A stretch of 16,596 nucleotides of DNA from Spirochaetaceae bacterium (GTDB lineage Bacteria > Spirochaetota > Spirochaetia > SZUA-6 > Fen-1364), in the NCBI GenBank assembly GCA_003170115.1, contig PMZS01000039.1:1057-17652 (forward strand). The letters are read 5' to 3'. Numbering within the stretch: position 1 is the stretch's first letter; every line of letters starts with the position of its first letter. Both the position numbers and the translations under genes were made by a program. Positions 13,589 to 16,596 of the stretch are shown here, piece by piece. The notes beneath the pieces are model-generated. The model ran no database searches, was not told the DNA's origin, and worked only from the letters and a program-made list of their open reading frames with translations.

Positions 13589-14571
13589 TTCTCGCTCCTC
13601 GCCGCCCACCGTGAATACCACTCGATCGATGCATCCAGCCCGGTCTGCAGGTCGAGCTGGGGCCGGTACCCCAGCGCGCGCAGCTTCGTGATGTCGGGGC
13701 ACCGCCTCGGCGTGCCCCCCGCCATCAGGGGCCCGGATTCGAGGCGGACTTCACATCCCATTTTTCGAGCGATCAACATGGCGAGCTCGCGAATGGAAAT
13801 CTCGTGGTCATTGCCGATGTTGTAGACGTTCTGGTCCAATCCCTGGTCGATGACCATCATCAGGCCCTCGGTAAAATCCCTGATCTCGCAGAACGCCCGC
13901 GTCTCCTCGCCGCCGCCCTGAATGGGAAAAACCAGCTCTTTTGTGTTCGCGGCATCCAGGGCTTTGCGCATCCTGACGATGAACTCCGGGATGACGTGCT
14001 CGAACCCCATGTCGGGGCCATACACGTTGTGCGGGCGGAACACCACGGTCCTCCGGAACCGGCCCCGACCGTAGTTGAAGCAGAGGATTTCCCCGATCAG
14101 CTTCCCTCCCCCGTACGAGTAGCGGGGATTGAGCGGATCAGGGATGGACATCGGCACCGTTTCAGGCGTGGGGCAGACCGGCGGCGTCTGGTAGACTTCC
14201 GAGCTGGAGGCGTAGATGAAATCCCGCACGCCACCGTCAATCGCCGACTCCAGGAAGTTCATCGTCCCCTTCACTCCCACATCGAGGACTTCCCGCGGCA
14301 TCTCGTAGAAGTAGCGCGTGCCGTTGATGAAGGCCAGGTGACAGAGAACCTCGACGCCCTTGACGACCCTCTCCACCGCGCCTCGATCACGCACGTCTCC
14401 TTCGACGAACTCCACGCGCTCGATATACGCGCCGAGCTTGGCGCGCGAGCCCCTGAAGTTGTTGTCGAAAACGCGCACCCTCTCCCCGCGGTCCACGAGG
14501 GCTTTCACGAGGTTGGAGCCGAGAAAGCCCGATCCGCCGGTGACCAGGTACAGGCTATTTCCCGAAGACAT
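13585..14571 (-). CDS. NAD-dependent epimerase/dehydratase (extended SDR), nucleotide-sugar modifying
   Basis: This 328-residue protein has the full extended-SDR pattern: VTGGSGFLG (10-18) binds the dinucleotide, D36 after the second strand favours NAD, GDVRD lies at 58-62, the catalytic Ser is in ASSSEVY (121-127), and the YxxxK pair is Y153/K157 in YSYGGGK. RPHNVYGPDMGFEHVIPEF and the late NIGNDHEISI segment are typical of UDP-hexose 4-epimerase, dehydratase and decarboxylase relatives. It acts on a nucleotide sugar in the cytoplasm. With a 6-dehydrogenase just upstream, a uronic acid substrate (4-epimerase or decarboxylase) is possible, but the exact reaction is unresolved. The ATG at 14571 overlaps the dehydrogenase gene by 17 bp; the ribosome site is weak. 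The stop overlaps the GT4 start by 4 bp. Confidence 0.9.
   Translation of the reverse strand: MSSGNSLYLVTGGSGFLGSNLVKALVDRGERVRVFDNNFRGSRAKLGAYIERVEFVEGDVRDRGAVERVVKGVEVLCHLAFINGTRYFYEMPREVLDVGVKGTMNFLESAIDGGVRDFIYASSSEVYQTPPVCPTPETVPMSIPDPLNPRYSYGGGKLIGEILCFNYGRGRFRRTVVFRPHNVYGPDMGFEHVIPEFIVRMRKALDAANTKELVFPIQGGGEETRAFCEIRDFTEGLMMVIDQGLDQNVYNIGNDHEISIRELAMLIARKMGCEVRLESGPLMAGGTPRRCPDITKLRALGYRPQLDLQTGLDASIEWYSRWAARSEK
13595..13600 (-). promoter_or_regulatory. Shine-Dalgarno site deciding the GTG start of the GT4 gene
   Basis: GAGGAG on the minus strand lies six bases before GTG (13588-13586). It sits inside the last codons of the epimerase gene, so the two are translationally coupled. Confidence 0.7.
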
Positions 14572-15853
14572 GGAGCGTCACCGAGGAGGGAATATCGAGA
14601 TTGGCTTGGAACATGTTCCAGCAGTCGTAAATGATCGAGTGCCTGTTCATGAGGGCCGCACGCTGCTCGATGTCCAGAGCGACGTAGCGGCGGTTGTTGT
14701 TCATGACAATCACGGCATCCGCGCCGCGGAAAGCCTCCACGTCGTTCACGGGCTCCAGCCCGGCCTGCTGTCGGATCATTTCGTCCACGCAAACGTAGTC
14801 CTGGCCGCGAAGGCGCGCATCCGGCCTCTTCTCGCGGAAGAGGCGGATCATGTGGAGGGCAAGGGAGCCCCTGATATCGTCCGTGTCCGGCTGGCCCTTG
14901 AAGGCCAGGCCCATGAGGGTAACAACCGGTGTCTTCCTGTCCCCCAGGGCCTTTGCCACGGCGGCGTAGATGTACGGAACCATAGACTCATTGATGGACC
15001 GCCCGCGCTGGATCAACCCTGGAACGAAGCCATAAGGACTGAGGGATTCCATCAGGATGTGAGGATCTTTTTCCAGGCACGGTCCACCGACGAAGCCCGG
15101 CTTTGCGATGTTCGTGCGCGGGTAGCCCATGTTGGCCGCCTGGATGACCTCCTGGCCGTCAATCCCCGCCGATTCGCACATGAGGGCAACCTCGTTGCCG
15201 AAGGCGAAAAAGAGGTCGCGGTAGGAATTGTCAAGCAACTTAATCAGCTCCGCGGTCATGAGGCTGGAAACCCTGACAATCGTCGGGGTCAGCCGGCGAA
15301 ACATGCTCATCGCCCTTTCCACCGATTCCTCGTTGAGCCCGCCGACGATCTGGGGGAGAGCCACCAACTCTTCCAGAGCTTTTCCCTCGACCGTCCGTTC
15401 CGGACAGAAGCAGAGGTGATAGGACTTTCCCGTCTTGTCGAGCTTGGGCTTGACCACTTTCAGGCTCGTTCCCATCAATACCGTCGAGCGGAGAATAACC
15501 ATCGCCCCGTCGCGCATGCGTCGACATATTTCGTCGGTGACGTGCTCGACCATATCCATACGCGGTCGGCCCTGGTCGTCCAGGGGCGTGCCGACGGTGA
15601 TCAGGAAGACGTCGAACTCGATAGAGCTGGGGATCTCGCTATGGAAGTGCAGGTTCCCCAGCTTGACGCCCCTGCGAATCAGCGCGTCCAGGTTCACCTC
15701 GTAGAAATGGGCCTTGCCCTGGCGGATGACTCCCAGGGTCGCGGGGTCGATCTCCACGCCGTGGACCTGGAAGCCCTTATTCGCCATGACCGCGCCGAGG
15801 GTCAGTCCGACGTACCCCATGCCCATGATGCAGACAACGTTGTCCTTCTCCAA
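14555..15853 (-). CDS. Nucleotide-sugar 6-dehydrogenase (UDP-glucose/UDP-N-acetylhexosamine dehydrogenase family)
   Basis: I prefer the TTG at 15853, which has AAGGAG (15866-15861) seven bases before it and gives 432 residues starting MEKDNVVCIMGMGYVGLTLG. A GTG at 15880, overlapping the upstream stop as GTGA, would add nine residues but has no ribosome site. The N-terminal Rossmann motif GMGYVG is at 11-16 with D36 after strand two. The middle domain has ELIKLLDNSYRD (K205, N209) and the catalytic cysteine in FVGGPCLEKDPHIL (C259, with K262). The C-terminal Rossmann domain has LMGLAFKGQPDTDDIRGS. The family oxidises the C6 hydroxyl of a UDP-sugar to a uronic acid using two NAD+. The GGPCLEKD active-site loop differs from classic UDP-glucose dehydrogenases (GGSCFPKD) and WecC types (GGHCIPVD). 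The precise substrate is therefore left open. Confidence 0.9.
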   Translation of the reverse strand: MEKDNVVCIMGMGYVGLTLGAVMANKGFQVHGVEIDPATLGVIRQGKAHFYEVNLDALIRRGVKLGNLHFHSEIPSSIEFDVFLITVGTPLDDQGRPRMDMVEHVTDEICRRMRDGAMVILRSTVLMGTSLKVVKPKLDKTGKSYHLCFCPERTVEGKALEELVALPQIVGGLNEESVERAMSMFRRLTPTIVRVSSLMTAELIKLLDNSYRDLFFAFGNEVALMCESAGIDGQEVIQAANMGYPRTNIAKPGFVGGPCLEKDPHILMESLSPYGFVPGLIQRGRSINESMVPYIYAAVAKALGDRKTPVVTLMGLAFKGQPDTDDIRGSLALHMIRLFREKRPDARLRGQDYVCVDEMIRQQAGLEPVNDVEAFRGADAVIVMNNNRRYVALDIEQRAALMNRHSIIYDCWNMFQANLDIPSSVTLHVFGK

Positions 15854-15860
15854 GTGAGTA

Positions 15861-15866
15861 CTCCTT
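15861..15866 (-). promoter_or_regulatory. Shine-Dalgarno site deciding the TTG start of the dehydrogenase gene
   Basis: AAGGAG on the minus strand precedes TTG (15853-15851) by seven bases. This is the strongest ribosome site in the area and outweighs the GTG at 15880. Confidence 0.65.
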
Positions 15867-15876
15867 GCGCTGCCAT

Positions 15877-16596
15877 TCACGAGCGAGAGAGCTCGAGCAG
15901 GCTTACCACGTTCTCGCAGATGTAATCGATCTGCTCGTTGGAAATCCCCACGTACGAGGGGAGGTTGATGCCCTTGTAGGAAAGTTCGTGCGCCACGGGC
16001 GTCTCATGGACAAGTGAGCCGTACATCGGCATGTCGGAGAGCGGATAGAAGAAGGGGCGGGTATCGATCTTCCTCTGCTTCAGCTCCGCCATGGAGGCGG
16101 ATCGGCTCTGCTCCTTCCAGCCATCGAACGAGAGACAGAGCATCCAGTACGTGTTCTTGAAGCCCGGCTTGCAGGGATTCAAAGTGACCCGCATCATGCC
16201 GGAAAAATTCCTGCGGTACCGCTCGATCACGGCACGCTTCTGCTCGATGAGCGAATCTATCCGCTGCAGCTGCGCCAAGCCAATGGCAGCCTGCAGGTTC
16301 GTCGTTCGGTAGTTATACCCGATCTCCGTATGCCAGTACTTTTTTTCTTTGCTCATCCCATGATCGCGAAGGAGCCTGAGGCGGCCTGCGAGCTCCCCGT
16401 CATCGGTGGTGATCATGCCCCCTTCGCCCGTCGTCATGATCTTGTTCCCGTAGAAGCTGAAAGCGGCGCAGCGTCCAAATGATCCAACCCTCTTCCCGTC
16501 GATCTCTGCTCCATGCGCTTCGGCTGCGTCTTCCACCACGTCGAAGCCCCGCTCTTTCGCTATCGACATGATACGGACAATGTCAGCCGGATGACC
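15877..16596 (-). CDS. DegT/DnrJ/EryC1/StrS-type sugar aminotransferase, C-terminal part
   Basis: The frame stays open to the right edge: the nine codons before the first ATG (16569) translate as GHPADIVRI, which continues the family pattern, so the gene extends past the window. About 239 residues are visible of a family usually 360-400 long. VVEDAAEAHGA holds the aspartate that contacts the PLP ring, and FSFYGNKIMTTGEGGM holds the PLP-binding lysine (codon 16443-16441). GYNYRTTNLQAAIGLAQL is also diagnostic. The phrase resembles GDP-perosamine synthase (RfbE/PerA) more than ArnB, suggesting a 4-keto-6-deoxysugar substrate, but this is inference. The enzyme is cytoplasmic and makes an amino sugar for surface glycan. 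Its stop precedes the dehydrogenase TTG by 23 bp. The coding strand contains an A7 run in SKEKKYW. Confidence 0.92.
   Translation of the reverse strand, partial: GHPADIVRIMSIAKERGFDVVEDAAEAHGAEIDGKRVGSFGRCAAFSFYGNKIMTTGEGGMITTDDGELAGRLRLLRDHGMSKEKKYWHTEIGYNYRTTNLQAAIGLAQLQRIDSLIEQKRAVIERYRRNFSGMMRVTLNPCKPGFKNTYWMLCLSFDGWKEQSRSASMAELKQRKIDTRPFFYPLSDMPMYGSLVHETPVAHELSYKGINLPSYVGISNEQIDYICENVVSLLELSRS

Noticed and set aside
13589..13702. N-terminal 38-residue extension of the GT4 protein
   Set aside because: It overlaps the epimerase C-terminus in another frame, has no family similarity, and a GTG with GAGGAG starts exactly at the GT4 core.
14360..15925. A 521-codon open frame on the plus strand opposite the dehydrogenase gene
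   Set aside because: It has no recognisable motif and is rich in His, Asp and Arg as expected of a reverse-strand shadow of GC-rich coding DNA. The minus strand there encodes a complete dehydrogenase and aminotransferase.
16336..16350. A7 run in the aminotransferase coding strand as a programmed frameshift site
   Set aside because: The zero frame is intact and conserved on both sides (SKEKKYWHTEIGYNY), no stem-loop or alternative product is evident, and runs of this length are common.
1..16596. CRISPR arrays, tRNA or rRNA genes, transposases, phage genes
   Set aside because: No regularly spaced repeats, cloverleaf-like segments, rRNA signatures or mobile-element proteins were seen on either strand.

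Overview
The window reads as one piece of a high-GC bacterial chromosome (roughly 60 % GC by eye), densely packed. No intergenic gap is longer than about 80 bp, and I saw no rRNA, tRNA, insertion sequence or CRISPR array. The best taxonomic hint is the block at 1413-6342: a LolA-like protein with two FtsX/MacB-type permeases and an outer-membrane barrel. I recognise this arrangement and protein style from Spirochaetota (Treponema/Spirochaeta relatives). The organism is therefore probably a free-living or uncultured high-GC spirochaete or similar diderm. This is an inference (about 60 % sure).

Layout from the right edge leftward, all on the minus strand unless stated. (1) 16596-8932 is a surface-polysaccharide operon: DegT-type sugar aminotransferase (cut by the window edge), nucleotide-sugar 6-dehydrogenase, extended SDR epimerase/dehydratase, GT4 glycosyltransferase, GT39-type membrane glycosyltransferase, flippase-like PF03706 membrane protein, and GT2 polyprenyl-phosphate glycosyltransferase. 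Genes overlap by 4-28 bp and several starts are TTG or GTG with good Shine-Dalgarno sites. (2) 7866-8978, plus strand, is a putative lipoprotein with a right-handed beta-helix whose 3' end overlaps the GT2 gene by 47 bp. (3) 7786-6422 is a polyprenyl-phosphate sugar-1-phosphate transferase, the likely initiator of repeat-unit synthesis. It shares a short divergent control region with the beta-helix gene. (4) 6342-1413 is a four-gene operon (permease, permease, LolA-like periplasmic protein, outer-membrane barrel) with its own candidate promoter. No ABC ATPase gene is present. (5) 1343-168 is an AAA ATPase/DUF4143 protein that looks leaderless. (6) 126-1 is the first 42 codons of galM (aldose 1-epimerase), running off the left edge.

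How the genes may work together: the dehydrogenase, aminotransferase and SDR enzymes make activated acidic or amino sugars. The initiating transferase and the GT4/GT2 enzymes build glycan on a polyprenyl carrier. The contiguous GT2 / flippase-like / GT39 trio resembles a polyprenyl-phosphate-sugar module that could decorate glycan in the periplasm. The beta-helix lipoprotein may act on the same glycan. The permease/LolA-like/barrel operon is probably an envelope trafficking system. No Wzx, Wzy, Wza or Wzc gene is visible, so the polysaccharide locus must continue beyond the right edge or use elements elsewhere.
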